A stretch of 64,000 nt of DNA from Vibrio fluvialis (GCF_900460245.1 NZ_UHIP01000001.1:3038001-3102000); one strand, 5' to 3'. Shown: positions 19,671 to 30,399, numbered from the stretch's first letter. The notes: generated from the letters alone by a model not told the origin. Translations and numbers: made by a program.

Positions 19671-20279
19671 ATGCCGTTTGAACCGCTGATCACTGCGGTG
19701 ATTGAATCATCGCTCAATACCCTGATCAAAGACGACCCGGAACTGGGTCGTCGTCTTGCTCGCCTCAAAGGCCAAGTGATTCAGGTCCATCTCAAAGAAA
19801 TTAATAAAACCCTGACCTTCATTTTCAGCCAACAGATCGATGTACTGGCCAACTACGAAGGTGAGCCAGATTGTTATCTGTCACTCAATCTGTCGGTGCT
19901 GCCGGAACTGCGCGAACAGGCCAACATCACCAAGCTGATCAAACAAGACAAATTGGTGCTGGAAGGCGACATTCAGCTGGCGCAGAAATTTGCGCAGTTG
20001 ATGACCGACTGCAAACCAGACATCGAAGAGTGGTTGTCGCGGGTGACGGGGGATGTGGTGGCCCATACTGTGGTGCAAGGCGCGAAAAACGTCGGTGCAT
20101 TGCTGAGCGCGCAAGTGAGTAAACACCAAAACCATCTGGCGCAGGTGCTGACTGAAGAGTGGCGCGTGGCTCCCGGTCCTCTGGAAATTGCTTACTTCTG
20201 CGATCAGGTCGACGATGTGAAAAGTCAGGCCGCTCGCCTGGAAAGCCGTCTTAACCAGTTATTGGAAAAAGGCGCGTAG
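19671..20279 (+). CDS. ubiJ: Ubiquinone biosynthesis accessory factor UbiJ (SCP2 domain)
   Basis: UbiJ is a lipid-binding scaffold protein of the soluble Ubi complex, needed for aerobic ubiquinone synthesis. The 202-residue protein has an SCP2-like sterol-carrier domain in the N-terminal 120 residues and a helical C-terminus ending in a coiled stretch ([19 protein letters not shown]). ATG 19671 is preferred: GAGG overlapping the ubiE stop lies 7 bases upstream, while the frame's TTG at 19665 sits too close. It follows ubiE by 10 bases and ubiB follows by 7. Confidence 0.93.
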   Translation: MPFEPLITAVIESSLNTLIKDDPELGRRLARLKGQVIQVHLKEINKTLTFIFSQQIDVLANYEGEPDCYLSLNLSVLPELREQANITKLIKQDKLVLEGDIQLAQKFAQLMTDCKPDIEEWLSRVTGDVVAHTVVQGAKNVGALLSAQVSKHQNHLAQVLTEEWRVAPGPLEIAYFCDQVDDVKSQAARLESRLNQLLEKGA

Positions 20280-20286
20280 ACCCCGT

Positions 20287-21921
20287 ATGACTCCCGCCGA
20301 AATCAAGCGTTTATACCGAATCATCAAAGTTCAGCTCGAATACGGGCTGGATGAGTTGTTACCCGAGCATCAACTGACCAAAGCGCCGCTGTTGGCGCGC
20401 AAATCCATCTTCTGGATTCGTAACCAACACGCCGATAAACCTCTGGGCGAACGTCTGCGTCTGGCTCTGCAAGAACTTGGCCCGGTGTGGATTAAGTTCG
20501 GCCAGATGATGTCGACCCGCCGTGATCTGTTTCCACCGCACATTGCTGATCAGCTCGCGCTGCTGCAAGACAAAGTCGCCCCGTTTGACGGCGGACTGGC
20601 CAAGCAGCAAATCGAAAAAGCGCTCGGTGGCCCGCTGGAGACCTGGTTCAACGACTTCGATGTCAAGCCTCTCGCCTCTGCGTCTATCGCCCAGGTGCAC
20701 ACCGCGACTCTTAAATCGAACGGGCGAGAAGTGGTACTGAAAGTCATTCGCCCGGATATTCGCCCGGTGATTGATGCAGATCTAAAACTGATGTACCGCT
20801 TAGCGCGTATAGTCGCTCGGGCAATGCCTGAAGCACGTCGTTTGAAACCGCTTGAAGTGGTGCGTGAATACGAGAAAACGCTGCTCGATGAACTGGATTT
20901 GCGCCGTGAAGCGGCCAATGCGATTCAGTTGCGCCGCAACTTTGAAGACAGCGAAGAATTGTATGTTCCTGAAGTTATTACCGATTTCAGTAATAAAACT
21001 GTCATGGTTTCTGAGCGAATATATGGCATTCAGGTTTCCGATGTCGAACGCTTGCGTGCCAACGGCACCAATATGAAGCTGCTGGCTGAACGCGGAGTGA
21101 GTGTGTTCTTCACTCAGGTGTTCCGCGACAGTTTCTTCCATGCGGACATGCATCCGGGCAATGTGTTTGTGAATCCTGATCATCCGGACAACCCACAATG
21201 GATCGGTCTCGACTGCGGTATTGTCGGTACGCTGAATGCGGAAGACAAACGCTATCTGGCGGAAAACTTCCTCGCGTTCTTTAACCGCGATTACCGCAAA
21301 GTCGCGCAGCTGCACGTCGACTCAGGCTGGGTACCGCAAAACACCAATATCGATGAGTTCGAAGTGGCGATTCGTATTGTGTGTGAGCCGATTTTTGCTA
21401 AACCGTTGTGCGACATCTCCTTTGGCCATGTGCTGTTGAACCTGTTCAACACCGCGCGTCGCTTTAATATGGAAGTGCAGCCGCAACTGGTCTTGCTCCA
21501 GAAGACGTTGTTGTACGTAGAAGGGTTAGGACGTCAGCTGTATCCACAACTGGATTTATGGCAGACGGCGAAACCGTTCCTGGAAAAATGGATGATGAAT
21601 CAGGTCGGTCCGCAAGCGGTGGTGAATGCCATCAAAGAGCGCGCGCCGTTCTGGGCAGAAAAATTGCCGGAATTACCCGAATTGCTGTACGACAGCCTGA
21701 AACAAGGGCGAAACCTGAATCTGCGTATGGAGCAGTTTTATCAGGGCTACCGTGACAGCAAGCGCCAGCAGGCGACGGGCAAGTTTTTGTTTGGTGTTGG
21801 CGCCACTTTAGTCGTATGCTCGGCTATATTGGTGTCCAGTCACTACGAACCGTGGGCAGCCGGCAGTGCAATTGCGGGCGTCACATTTTGGTTGTTTAGT
21901 TGGCGAGCTTATCGTCAATAA
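20287..21921 (+). CDS. ubiB: Ubiquinone biosynthesis ATPase/kinase-like protein
   Basis: UbiB is an atypical protein-kinase-like membrane protein required for ubiquinone synthesis, thought to use ATPase activity on lipid intermediates. The 544-residue sequence has the diagnostic KxGQ element ([16 protein letters not shown]), the alanine-rich loop [12 protein letters not shown] in place of a glycine-rich loop, the lysine block [22 protein letters not shown] and the GLDCGIVG metal site. Two C-terminal hydrophobic segments (about 498-540) anchor it in the membrane. It is the third gene of the ubi operon. Confidence 0.96.
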   Translation: MTPAEIKRLYRIIKVQLEYGLDELLPEHQLTKAPLLARKSIFWIRNQHADKPLGERLRLALQELGPVWIKFGQMMSTRRDLFPPHIADQLALLQDKVAPFDGGLAKQQIEKALGGPLETWFNDFDVKPLASASIAQVHTATLKSNGREVVLKVIRPDIRPVIDADLKLMYRLARIVARAMPEARRLKPLEVVREYEKTLLDELDLRREAANAIQLRRNFEDSEELYVPEVITDFSNKTVMVSERIYGIQVSDVERLRANGTNMKLLAERGVSVFFTQVFRDSFFHADMHPGNVFVNPDHPDNPQWIGLDCGIVGTLNAEDKRYLAENFLAFFNRDYRKVAQLHVDSGWVPQNTNIDEFEVAIRIVCEPIFAKPLCDISFGHVLLNLFNTARRFNMEVQPQLVLLQKTLLYVEGLGRQLYPQLDLWQTAKPFLEKWMMNQVGPQAVVNAIKERAPFWAEKLPELPELLYDSLKQGRNLNLRMEQFYQGYRDSKRQQATGKFLFGVGATLVVCSAILVSSHYEPWAAGSAIAGVTFWLFSWRAYRQ

Positions 21922-21971
21922 ACGTTAAACTCTTGAAATGTTTGTGTAACACATAACCCGAGGTAGAAAGA

Positions 21972-22214
21972 ATGGGTGGTATCAGTATTTGGCAACTTCT
22001 TATCATTGCTGTCATCGTTGTATTGCTGTTCGGTACGAAGAAACTTCGTGGTATCGGTGGCGATCTCGGTAGCGCAGTGAAAGGCTTCAAGAAAGCGATG
22101 TCAGACGACGATCAGTCTGCAGCGAAGAAAGATGCCGATTTCGAACAGAAGAATCTGGAACAGCAGAAAACAGACGCAACTGCTGAAACAAAGAAAGACA
22201 AAGAGCAGGCTTAA
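21972..22214 (+). CDS. tatA: Sec-independent translocase subunit TatA
   Basis: TatA forms the pore-forming oligomers of the twin-arginine pathway that exports folded proteins. The 80-residue protein has one N-terminal membrane helix ([20 protein letters not shown]), the conserved FG hinge, an amphipathic helix ([14 protein letters not shown]) and a charged tail. The GAGG-type ribosome site precedes ATG 21972. It is 50 bases after ubiB and 3 bases before tatB. Confidence 0.96.
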   Translation: MGGISIWQLLIIAVIVVLLFGTKKLRGIGGDLGSAVKGFKKAMSDDDQSAAKKDADFEQKNLEQQKTDATAETKKDKEQA

Positions 22215-22217
22215 ATC

Positions 22218-22619
22218 GTGTTTGATATCGGTTTTTGGGAACTGGTATTAATTTCTGTCGTGGCACTGGTTGTGCTCGGCCCGGAGCGACTGCCGCATGC
22301 GATTCGCAGTGTGGCTAAGTTTGTCTCTGCGGCCAAAAACATGGCCAACAGTGTCAAAGATGAGCTGGCGCACGAGCTGAAAGTGCAGGAGCTGCAGGAA
22401 AACCTGCGTAAAGCCGAGCAGATGGGGATGCAAAACCTGTCGCCCGAGCTGCAGGAATCCGTCGACAAGCTCAAGCAGGCGGCGCAGGACGTTCAGCGTC
22501 CGTACTCGACTGCGGCAACCAGCCAGACAGAGGATGAAAAGCCGCAAACCCCGGCGGAAACCCTGTCCGTCGCGTCTGAGTCAGATCAGCCGAATACGGC
22601 AGAAAAGAAAGCCGACTAA
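22218..22619 (+). CDS. tatB: Sec-independent translocase subunit TatB
   Basis: TatB works with TatC as the twin-arginine signal receptor. The 133-residue protein starts with GTG and has [25 protein letters not shown], the single membrane helix with the conserved E and LGPERLP hinge, then a long amphipathic helix and an acidic low-complexity tail. It lies 3 bases after tatA, with a purine-rich AAAGAGCAGG site at its start. A terminator-like hairpin separates it from tatC. Confidence 0.95.
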   Translation: MFDIGFWELVLISVVALVVLGPERLPHAIRSVAKFVSAAKNMANSVKDELAHELKVQELQENLRKAEQMGMQNLSPELQESVDKLKQAAQDVQRPYSTAATSQTEDEKPQTPAETLSVASESDQPNTAEKKAD

Positions 22620-22629
22620 TAGTCTTTGT

Positions 22630-22662
22630 AAAGAGTTACCCCTAGCGCGGTAACTCTTTTTG
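22630..22662 (+). terminator. Terminator-like hairpin between tatB and tatC
   Basis: AAAGAGTTACC (22630-22640) and GGTAACTCTTT (22649-22659) form a perfect 11-bp stem with an 8-base loop, followed by more T residues. It looks like an intrinsic terminator inside the tat operon and would lower tatC mRNA relative to tatAB. Confidence 0.7.
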
Positions 22663-22682
22663 ATCGGTTACATGAGGTTTCA

Positions 22683-23426
22683 ATGTCAGTCGAACAGACT
22701 CAACCTTTGATCAGCCATTTACTGGAACTCCGTGATCGCCTGCTGCGCAGTATTGCCGCGGTGATTGTGGTGTTTGTCGGGCTGATTTATTTCTCCAATA
22801 ACATCTACGAATTTGTTTCTCGGCCGCTGGTTGACCGTTTGCCGGAAGGGGCAACGATGATCGCGACCGACGTGGCATCGCCGTTTTTCACCCCGCTTAA
22901 GCTGACGCTGATTGTCGCGGTGTTTCTTTCCGTGCCGTTTATTCTCTATCAGGTATGGGCGTTCGTGGCGCCGGGCCTGTACAAGCATGAACGCCGGCTG
23001 ATCTTTCCGCTGTTAGTGTCGAGCTCACTGCTGTTTTACTGCGGTGTGGCGTTTGCCTATTACGTGGTGTTCCCGTTGGTGTTTGGGTTCTTTACCGCGA
23101 TATCGCTTGGCGGCGTAGAGTTTGCTACCGACATTGCCAGCTATCTCGATTTCGTACTGGCGCTGTTTATGGCGTTTGGTATTGCGTTTGAAGTGCCGGT
23201 TGCGATTATTCTGTTGTGCTGGACAGGTGCCACCACACCCAAAGCGCTGAGCGAAAAGCGCCCGTACATCATCGTTGGTGCGTTTGTGGTCGGTATGCTG
23301 CTGACACCACCGGACATGATTTCACAAACACTGTTGGCGATTCCGATGTGTTTACTGTTTGAAATCGGTCTGTTCTTTGCCCGTTTCTACACGCGCAAAG
23401 ACGACGAGAGTGATGTGGAAGAGTAA
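22683..23426 (+). CDS. tatC: Sec-independent translocase subunit TatC
   Basis: TatC is the multi-spanning core that recognises twin-arginine signal peptides. The 247-residue protein begins with [17 protein letters not shown], a diagnostic cytoplasmic block, then six hydrophobic segments with SRPL and [14 protein letters not shown] between the first three, and the late periplasmic glutamate region FAYYVVFP. The last part has the TPPDMISQ motif and a charged C-terminus. It has a GAGG ribosome site and ends at a terminator. Confidence 0.96.
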   Translation: MSVEQTQPLISHLLELRDRLLRSIAAVIVVFVGLIYFSNNIYEFVSRPLVDRLPEGATMIATDVASPFFTPLKLTLIVAVFLSVPFILYQVWAFVAPGLYKHERRLIFPLLVSSSLLFYCGVAFAYYVVFPLVFGFFTAISLGGVEFATDIASYLDFVLALFMAFGIAFEVPVAIILLCWTGATTPKALSEKRPYIIVGAFVVGMLLTPPDMISQTLLAIPMCLLFEIGLFFARFYTRKDDESDVEE

Positions 23427-23442
23427 ACCTGAAGAGAAAAAG

Positions 23443-23467
23443 AAAGCGGCCAGTGGCCGCTTTTTTA
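23443..23467 (+). terminator. Terminator after tatC
   Basis: AAAGCGGCC and GGCCGCTTT with an AGT loop form a strong stem followed by a T run. Confidence 0.92.
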
Positions 23468-23492
23468 TTTGCTATCGAATCCGTCGCTGGGA

Positions 23493-23615
23493 TTACTTAA
23501 TTTTAACTGTCTGCCCGCATTGCTTGCAGACATACACTTCCTTGATGCCCAGCAATTTTTGCCAGAGCGTTCGACGTAGTCGCTGCAGTTGATTGGTGTG
23601 ATTACACTTAGCCAT
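23493..23615 (-). CDS. Small 40-residue zinc-ribbon-like protein
   Basis: This short frame is too small for routine ORF cut-offs. It encodes a basic 40-residue protein starting MAKCNHTNQLQRLRR and ending VYVCKQCGQTVKIK. Cys4 with His6 near the start and the CKQC pair near the end make a plausible single zinc ribbon. The middle is arginine-rich with a tryptophan and fits nucleic-acid binding; that is inference. No clear Shine-Dalgarno is visible, and a stop lies eight codons upstream of the ATG. It sits alone between tatC and tatD on the minus strand. Confidence 0.6.
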   Translation of the reverse strand: MAKCNHTNQLQRLRRTLWQKLLGIKEVYVCKQCGQTVKIK

Positions 23616-23733
23616 GACGTTTGTATGAATATAGTTCTAAAATTTGGCCGAAGATAATACACAGGGTGCATATTTATTAATGTGATCCTGCTCCCATTAA
23701 TAAATGTGATCTAGTTATCTATATTTTAGTAAT

Positions 23734-24495
23734 TTATAAACTAAACAATAATTTAGCATTAGTCGTTGTAAGGGTATCGACCTCGGCCAATGACAGTTCG
23801 CGCAGGTCTGCGACACGCTGGGCGACCAACTGAGTGTACGCCGGCTCGTTGCGTTTGCCGCGGTGAGGGACGGGCGCGAGATAAGGGCAGTCAGTTTCCA
23901 GAATCACGTAGTTCATATCCAGATGTGGGATCACCTGATCCATGCCGCCGTTTTTAAATGTCGACACGCCGCCCAAGCCGAGGTGAAAGCCGAGATCGTT
24001 GATTGCTTTGGCTTCATCCGTCGTACCGCCAAAGCAGTGGAATACGCCGCGTAGCTGACCATTTTGCTCCTGTTTGAGCAGAGTGAGTGTCTCTTCAATC
24101 GAATCACGCGTGTGGATCACCACCGGCAGGTTCATCTCTTTAGCCCAGTTGAGCTGGGTAGCAAACGCCATTTCTTGCTCAGCGCGAAACGTTTTGTCCC
24201 AGTACAGATCGATACCGATTTCGCCTACGGCAATGAAATCGTGCTTGGCAAACCAGCTGTAGATCGTGTCGAGCGTCTGAGTGACGTTGCCATCGACATA
24301 ACACGGGTGCAGTCCCATCATGGAGCGGCATATCGTCGGATAGGCGGCTTCGGTTGCCAGCATTGGTGTAATTGACTCCAGATCGATGTTCGGCAACAGA
24401 ATGCGTTCAATGCCTTGCGCCAACGCCCGACTGACGACGTCATCGCGGTCGTGGTCAAATTCACTGGCATAAATATGGGCGTGGGTATCAATCAT
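23734..24495 (-). CDS. TatD-family metal-dependent deoxyribonuclease
   Basis: TatD proteins are metallo-dependent DNases linked to DNA repair and quality control. This 253-residue member has the THAH start (metal ligands), the AVGEIGIDLYWD glutamate, VIHTRDS, FHCFGGT and ETDCPYLAPVPHRGKRNEP, covering the metal-binding set. It is on the opposite strand from tatABC, so it is not in the tat operon as in E. coli. The start ATG at 24495 is preceded by an acceptable AGACG-type site. Exact paralog (tatD or ycfH-like) is uncertain. Confidence 0.9.
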   Translation of the reverse strand: MIDTHAHIYASEFDHDRDDVVSRALAQGIERILLPNIDLESITPMLATEAAYPTICRSMMGLHPCYVDGNVTQTLDTIYSWFAKHDFIAVGEIGIDLYWDKTFRAEQEMAFATQLNWAKEMNLPVVIHTRDSIEETLTLLKQEQNGQLRGVFHCFGGTTDEAKAINDLGFHLGLGGVSTFKNGGMDQVIPHLDMNYVILETDCPYLAPVPHRGKRNEPAYTQLVAQRVADLRELSLAEVDTLTTTNAKLLFSL

Positions 24496-24661
24496 GGCAA
24501 CGTCTCGTTTTCGGTAAGCTTGGCGGCAGTATACGTGAGTGTGAGCTTGGGGTCATTTTTTGCATTTTTCCGCTTTGAGCCTAGCGTCGTGCAATCAGAA
24601 TGATATGATTTCGCCAACACAAAAAGCCTGATATTGCGCGCCAGCGCTGTGGTTCAGGTAG

Positions 24662-25723
<1,062 letters not shown>

Positions 25724-25840
25724 CTGTGTTCGAACGACATACGAAGGCTGGCTCTGTGCTGGCCTTTTCTTTTTTAGGGTTAGAGTGACAACCTTGGGGG
25801 CTCGCCAGGCCCGATGTTCAAGAAAATCATGAGGTGATGA

Positions 25841-26275
25841 ATGCAGATTCGTTTAGGCACATTGGCGGAAGCGGCGCAGGTGGTGCAGGAAATTGGCGAG
25901 TTCATTCGCAAAGAAACGGTCGAAACGCTGGCGCAGCGTTTAGCAGGCAAGCGAGATTTGATCCTGATCGCCGAAGAAGATGGCCAACTGTTAGGGTTTA
26001 AAATTGGCTATGAACTGGATAGCGAAACGTTTTACAGCTGGTTCGGCGGCGTATCGTCTCTGGCGCGCAATCGCGGCGTAGCGCAGCAACTGCTGGATGC
26101 GCAAGAGCAATGGGTGGCAGAACAGGGTTACGGCAAGCTTACAGTGAAATCACGCAATCAATTTCCGGCCATGTTACGCCTATTGCTGAGGAATGGTTAT
26201 CTCATTGAAAATTTTGAAAAAACAGAACCATTAGCGGAAAGTCGGATTCATTTCGTCAAACATTTTTTAAATTAA
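25841..26275 (+). CDS. GNAT-family N-acetyltransferase
   Basis: This 144-residue protein fits the GNAT fold: an N-terminal helix pair, the central strand LILIAEEDGQLLGFKIGYEL, and the acetyl-CoA-binding turn SLARNRGVAQQLLDAQEQWVAEQGY, with R-x-x-G-x-A as the signature. The acceptor substrate is unknown. ATG 25841 has a GAGGTGAT site. The last residues end in FVKHFLN. It lies 117 bases after hemB and its 3' end is followed by the ryhB promoter. Confidence 0.87.
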   Translation: MQIRLGTLAEAAQVVQEIGEFIRKETVETLAQRLAGKRDLILIAEEDGQLLGFKIGYELDSETFYSWFGGVSSLARNRGVAQQLLDAQEQWVAEQGYGKLTVKSRNQFPAMLRLLLRNGYLIENFEKTEPLAESRIHFVKHFLN

Positions 26276-26299
26276 ATGAGATTTTTTCTCATTTAATGC

Positions 26300-26327
26300 T
26301 TGACTGTTAAATGAGAATAATTATTAT
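26300..26327 (+). promoter_or_regulatory. ryhB promoter with Fur-type box
   Basis: A -35 TTGACT (26300-26305) and a -10 TATTAT (26322-26327) are 16 bases apart. TGAGAAT-A-ATTATTA (26312-26326) matches the 7-1-7 Fur box at 12 of 14 positions and overlaps the -10, ideal for iron-dependent repression. Confidence 0.8.
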
Positions 26328-26333
26328 TAACCA

Positions 26334-26560
26334 TGTCTTAGGGAATGAGTGAAGTTCACCAGGACGTTGAGTTACCCGCCTGAATGGTTCTTTAGGTATC
26401 CGGTAATCAACAAACCCATTTGAACTTGCACACGTTCTTTTTGACACGACATTGCTCACATTGCTTCCAGTGTAATATTTAAGCTTTATGGTAAGGCTGA
26501 ACAATCGGTATTGGCTTTGACCTGTTATTGCTAGGCGACATCCTCGGGTGTCGCTTTTTT
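26334..26560 (+). ncRNA. ryhB: RyhB iron-stress small RNA
   Basis: RyhB is an Hfq-dependent RNA made in iron starvation that represses mRNAs of iron-using proteins. The conserved pairing core CATTGCTCACATTGCTTCC is found at 26450-26468, matching E. coli RyhB. The RNA would be about 227 nucleotides, much longer than the ~90 of E. coli but like the V. cholerae form as I recall it. It is bracketed by a Fur-controlled promoter and a terminator with a GCGACA/TGTCGC stem. The extra 5' part may pair with other targets. Confidence 0.92.
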
Positions 26561-26561
26561 T
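26532..26561 (+). terminator. Terminator of ryhB
   Basis: GCGACA and TGTCGC form the stem around a CG-rich loop, followed by seven T residues. Confidence 0.9.
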
Positions 26562-26863
26562 ATGTCAGTTATCCACCGCGCAACGAACCCGCACGCAAAA
26601 ATGTCCAACTTTCGATCCTGATCTGTGCAAATGTTCAGCAGAGTGTCTGGATCCAGATCTCAGGTTGAGTAAAAGGGCAGCGAGTGTCTTTTCCACAATT
26701 CATGATCGCAAAAGGATCGTGATGGGAATGATCGATCTTTGTAAAAAATTAATAAAAACAATAAATTAAAAGCACAAATAGTGACTTTGTACGCGGTTTA
26801 ATAACCGGTGGATAAATTCTATAAACAGAGTTATCCACAGATGGCAAAGGGTGGCGTAGAATA
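26562..26863. other. Origin-like GATC and DnaA-box cluster upstream of polA
   Basis: This 300-base gap has eight GATC sites between 26614 and 26737, then an AT-rich stretch (26738-26800). DnaA-box-like 9-mers lie at 26569-26577 (TTATCCACC), 26689-26697 (TTTTCCACA), 26807-26815 (complement TTATCCACC) and 26831-26839 (perfect TTATCCACA). I see no convincing gene. The polA promoter must lie here or just after. The composition resembles a replication origin, but SeqA/DnaA control of polA is the simpler reading. Confidence 0.6.
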
Positions 26864-26963
26864 ATTCACCGTGCCAGGCCAGCGGGTTTCCGCCTTGAGC
26901 ATGGAAACCAATCATCAGTCATGGCATCCTAAGCCCCATTGTTTCTTGTTGGATAGCAAAACT

Positions 26964-29762
26964 ATGGCTCGCATCCCTGATAACCCGTTAATTCTGATCG
27001 ACGGCTCTTCTTATTTATACCGCGCATTTCATGCCTACCCGGGCACGATGAGCAACGGTGAGATCCCGACTAACGCTGTGTATGGCGTGATCAACATGGT
27101 TCGCGCCATGATGCGTCAGTTCGCCAGTGATCGAATGGCGGTCGTCTTTGATGCCAAAGGCAAAACCTTCCGCGATGATCTGTACCCTGAGTACAAAGCG
27201 CATCGTCCGCCAATGCCGGATGATTTGCGTTGTCAGATCGAACCGCTGCATAAAGTGATTCGTGCCATGGGGCTGCCACTGCTGTCGATTGAAGGTGTGG
27301 AAGCGGACGACGTGATCGGCACGCTGGCTCATCAGGCGTCTCAGGCGGGCATTCCGGTGCTGATCAGTACGGGCGATAAAGATATGGCCCAGCTGGTGGA
27401 CGACAATATCACCCTGATCAACACCATGACTAACGTCGTGATGGATCGCGAAGGCGTGATTGAAAAATTCGGTATTCCGCCGGAGCTGATCATCGATTAC
27501 CTCGCGCTGATGGGCGATAAAGTCGATAACATTCCGGGCGTGCCGGGGGTGGGTGATAAAACCGCGACCGCGTTGCTGCAAGGGATCGGTGGCCTGACGG
27601 CGCTGTACGACAATCTGGATAAAATTGCTGACCTGGGTTTCCGTGGGTCCAAAACCATGGCTAAGAAGCTGGAAGACAACCGTGCTAATGCCGAGCTGTC
27701 TTACGAACTGGCGACCATTAAACTTGATGTCGAGCTAGATTGCACGCCAGAAACCTTGCTCAAAGCCACCCCGGATCGCGATGCGCTGATTGAACTTTAC
27801 GGCCAGCTGGCGTTTAAATCTTGGTTGACCGAGCTGCTTGATGGCGGCACCGGTGTGGTCGAAGCGGCCGAGAAAAGCGCGGCTAGCGCCGCTGTCAGCG
27901 GCACACCTAAAGCCGCGCCTGCAGCGGATATGGCCGCAGTGAAAATCGATCGCAGCCACTATGAGACTATTGTGGACGAAGCGGCATTCAGCCGTTGGCT
28001 CGACAAACTGCGCAGCGCTGAGGTGTTTGCGTTTGATACCGAAACCGACAGCCTCGATTACATGGTGGCCAATCTAGTGGGTGTCTCTTTCGCAGTCGCG
28101 GAAGGTGAAGCCGCCTACGTGCCGGTGGCGCACGATTATCTGGATGCGCCACAGCAACTCGATCGCGATTGGGTGCTGGCACAACTGAAACCGATTTTAG
28201 AAGATGCGCAGCAAGCCAAAGTCGGCCAGAACCTCAAGTACGATGCCAGCGTTCTGGCGCGTTATGACATCGACATGCGCGGCATTGCGCACGACACCAT
28301 GCTCGCGTCATACGTCTACAACAGCGTGGCTGGTAAGCACGATATGGACAGCCTAGCGCTGCGTTTCATGCAACACAGCTGCATTTCGTTTGAGCAGGTG
28401 GCGGGTAAAGGTAAGAATCAACTGACCTTTAACCAGATTGACCTTGAACAAGCGGCGCCTTACGCCGCAGAAGATGCCGATGTCACGCTGTGTTTGCATC
28501 ATCGTCTGCTGCCTTTGTTGGAGCAAGACGACAAACTGCTGAGCGTGTATCGCAACATCGAGATGCCACTGGTGCCGGTTCTGTCGCGCATTGAACGCAC
28601 TGGCGTGCTGATCAACGACATGCTGCTGGGCGCACAATCGCAAGAGATTGCGCAGCGTCTGGATGAGCTGGAGAAGAAAGCGTTCGACATCGCGGGCCAG
28701 GAGTTTAACCTCAGCTCGCCAAAGCAGCTGCAAACTATCTTTTTTGAACAGATGAAACTGCCGGTGATCAAGAAGACACCATCCGGTACGCCATCAACCA
28801 ACGAAGAAGTGCTGCAAGAGCTGGCGCTGGATTACCCGTTACCAGCGGTCATTCTCGAATACCGCGGTCTGGCGAAGCTCAAATCGACTTACACCGATAA
28901 ACTGCCGAAGATGATCAACCCGACCACGGGCCGCGTGCACACCTCGTATCATCAGGCGGTCACTGCAACCGGGCGCCTCTCTTCGACCGATCCGAACCTG
29001 CAGAACATTCCGATTCGTAATGAGGAAGGTCGTCGCATTCGTCAGGCGTTCATCGCGCCGCATGGTTGGAAAATCATGGCGGTCGACTACTCGCAAATCG
29101 AGCTGCGCATCATGGCACACCTGTCGGGCGATAAAGCGCTGTTGGAAGCCTTCCAGCAAGGTAAAGATATCCACGCCGCCACCGCGGCCGAAATTCTGGG
29201 TATCAGCATCGATCAGGTAACCAGTGAACAGCGTCGCCGTGCCAAAGCGGTCAACTTTGGCCTGATCTACGGCATGAGCGCGTTTGGCCTGGCGAAACAA
29301 CTGGGCATTCCGCGTGGCGAAGCGCAAGCGTACATGGACACTTACTTTGAGCGTTACCCTGGCGTGATGCAATACATGGAAGACACACGCAGTACCGCTG
29401 CAGAGCAGGGTTACGTGGAAACCTTGTTTGGTCGTCGTCTCCATCTGCCGGAAATCACTTCGCGTAACGGTATGCGCCGTAAAGCGGCGGAACGTGCGGC
29501 GATCAACGCGCCGATGCAGGGCACCGCGGCCGACATTATCAAAAAAGCAATGTTGCTCGTGGATGAGTGGATCGAAGCGGAAGGTGCAGGGCGCGTTAAG
29601 CTGTTGATGCAGGTACACGATGAACTGGTGTTTGAAGTCGAAGAGTCAGCTTTGTCCGAAATTGAAAGTAAAGTACAGAAACTGATGGAATCTGCGGCAG
29701 AGCTGAAGGTGCCTTTGGTGGCTGAGGCAGGGCATGGCGATAACTGGGATGAAGCACATTAA
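26964..29762 (+). CDS. polA: DNA polymerase I
   Basis: PolA fills gaps and removes RNA primers in repair and Okazaki processing. The 932-residue enzyme has all three domains: the N-terminal 5'-3' exonuclease ([34 protein letters not shown]), the 3'-5' exonuclease with [11 protein letters not shown] and later acidic residues, and the polymerase with [30 protein letters not shown] and [17 protein letters not shown] 26964 gives the [16 protein letters not shown] start. The 31-codon upstream extension from GTG 26871 is not conserved in type. The gene is flanked by ryhB and spf. Confidence 0.97.
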   Translation: MARIPDNPLILIDGSSYLYRAFHAYPGTMSNGEIPTNAVYGVINMVRAMMRQFASDRMAVVFDAKGKTFRDDLYPEYKAHRPPMPDDLRCQIEPLHKVIRAMGLPLLSIEGVEADDVIGTLAHQASQAGIPVLISTGDKDMAQLVDDNITLINTMTNVVMDREGVIEKFGIPPELIIDYLALMGDKVDNIPGVPGVGDKTATALLQGIGGLTALYDNLDKIADLGFRGSKTMAKKLEDNRANAELSYELATIKLDVELDCTPETLLKATPDRDALIELYGQLAFKSWLTELLDGGTGVVEAAEKSAASAAVSGTPKAAPAADMAAVKIDRSHYETIVDEAAFSRWLDKLRSAEVFAFDTETDSLDYMVANLVGVSFAVAEGEAAYVPVAHDYLDAPQQLDRDWVLAQLKPILEDAQQAKVGQNLKYDASVLARYDIDMRGIAHDTMLASYVYNSVAGKHDMDSLALRFMQHSCISFEQVAGKGKNQLTFNQIDLEQAAPYAAEDADVTLCLHHRLLPLLEQDDKLLSVYRNIEMPLVPVLSRIERTGVLINDMLLGAQSQEIAQRLDELEKKAFDIAGQEFNLSSPKQLQTIFFEQMKLPVIKKTPSGTPSTNEEVLQELALDYPLPAVILEYRGLAKLKSTYTDKLPKMINPTTGRVHTSYHQAVTATGRLSSTDPNLQNIPIRNEEGRRIRQAFIAPHGWKIMAVDYSQIELRIMAHLSGDKALLEAFQQGKDIHAATAAEILGISIDQVTSEQRRRAKAVNFGLIYGMSAFGLAKQLGIPRGEAQAYMDTYFERYPGVMQYMEDTRSTAAEQGYVETLFGRRLHLPEITSRNGMRRKAAERAAINAPMQGTAADIIKKAMLLVDEWIEAEGAGRVKLLMQVHDELVFEVEESALSEIESKVQKLMESAAELKVPLVAEAGHGDNWDEAH

Positions 29763-29795
29763 GCCAAAAATCGCCTAAATTACTGAAATTATATG

Positions 29796-29825
29796 AGCCA
29801 GCGCACAGTCGCTGGCTTTTTTTAT
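29796..29825 (+). terminator. Terminator after polA
   Basis: AGCCAGCG and CGCTGGCT form an 8-bp stem with a 6-base loop and a T run. Confidence 0.9.
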
Positions 29826-29901
29826 CAATAAAAAAAGTAATCACCATGTATCTATTTATGTTGCTTAATAAAAATTTAATGAAAATAAACTACAAAAACA
29901 G

Positions 29902-29930
29902 TTTTCATTTGTGACCAATTGTTGTACATT
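29902..29930 (+). promoter_or_regulatory. spf promoter
   Basis: TTTTCA (29902-29907) and TACATT (29925-29930) are 17 bases apart, with the RNA start 8 bases later. TGTGACCAATTGTTGTA around 29910 has one good CRP half-site, and CRP represses spf in E. coli. Confidence 0.65.
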
Positions 29931-29937
29931 AGCTTCC

Positions 29938-30044
29938 GTAGGGTACAGAGGTAAGATGTTCTATCTTTCAGACCTTTTGTTTCACGTTATTGGATTAGGC
30001 TGATTCAGCCGCCCCAGTCACCATTTGACTGGGGCGTTTTTTAT
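29938..30044 (+). ncRNA. spf: Spot 42 small RNA
   Basis: Spot 42 is a Hfq-binding RNA that represses sugar-use mRNAs when cAMP-CRP is low. The 5' sequence GTAGGGTACAGAGGTAAG and the segment TTCTATCTTTCAGACCTTTT match E. coli spf almost exactly. It ends at the GCCCCAGTCA/TGACTGGGGC terminator with a T run. Its position between polA and engB is the same as in E. coli. The arabinose, or other sugar, operon is a plausible target but is not shown here. Confidence 0.97.
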
Positions 30045-30373
30045 TGGGCCGCATTCCACTTTTTTCCTCGCAAAATCTCTTGCATTTCAAACCTCAGACA
30101 CCCCAATTTTTCCTGCGCGTAACGTGGTGAAGCTTCTGACAGCAAAGTTCATTTCTGTAACTAATCTTCAATCACAGTTTTGGTTATTTCTAAAAGAAAA
30201 CTAAGCATGTATTTGCATGGTTTTTTTTCATAACACGCTGAATTTATTTGATAATGCGAAAATTACCGCCAAAAACGGCTGAGTGGAAATCGTGATCTGA
30301 GCATATTGTAATCTTGCGGCGATTAAGGAATTCTAGCGCCATAACAATAATTACCTCCTATTTCTCTCCCGTT
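30045..30373. other. Unassigned region between spf and an orphan terminator
   Basis: About 330 bases with no convincing reading frame. The last ~100 bases before 30374 include a CCTCC/CTCTCCC-rich stretch typical of an RNA pairing seed. No clear promoter is seen. See the candidate small RNA that ends at 30399. Confidence 0.5.
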
Positions 30374-30399
30374 GCCCCACCAGGATGGTGGGGATTTTT
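30310..30399 (+). ncRNA. Candidate small RNA upstream of an orphan terminator
   Basis: A strong terminator with no upstream gene (stem CCCCACC/GGTGGGG) ends here, so some transcript must arrive from the left. The preceding 60 bases hold a pyrimidine-rich segment (ACCTCCTATTTCTCTCCC) that could bind ribosome sites. The 5' end is a guess because I see no strong promoter. Read-through of Spot 42 is an alternative. Confidence 0.35.

Noticed and set aside
23465..23671. 68-codon minus-strand frame after tatC
   Set aside because: Out of frame with, and overlapping, the better small zinc-ribbon-like frame, and it runs through the tatC terminator.
26548..26769. 73-codon frame between ryhB and polA
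   Set aside because: Begins inside the ryhB terminator, no ribosome site, unusual composition; the region is better read as regulatory DNA.
26871..26963. Upstream extension of polA from GTG 26871
   Set aside because: The extra 31 residues do not look like Pol[17 protein letters not shown] at 26964 is the family start.
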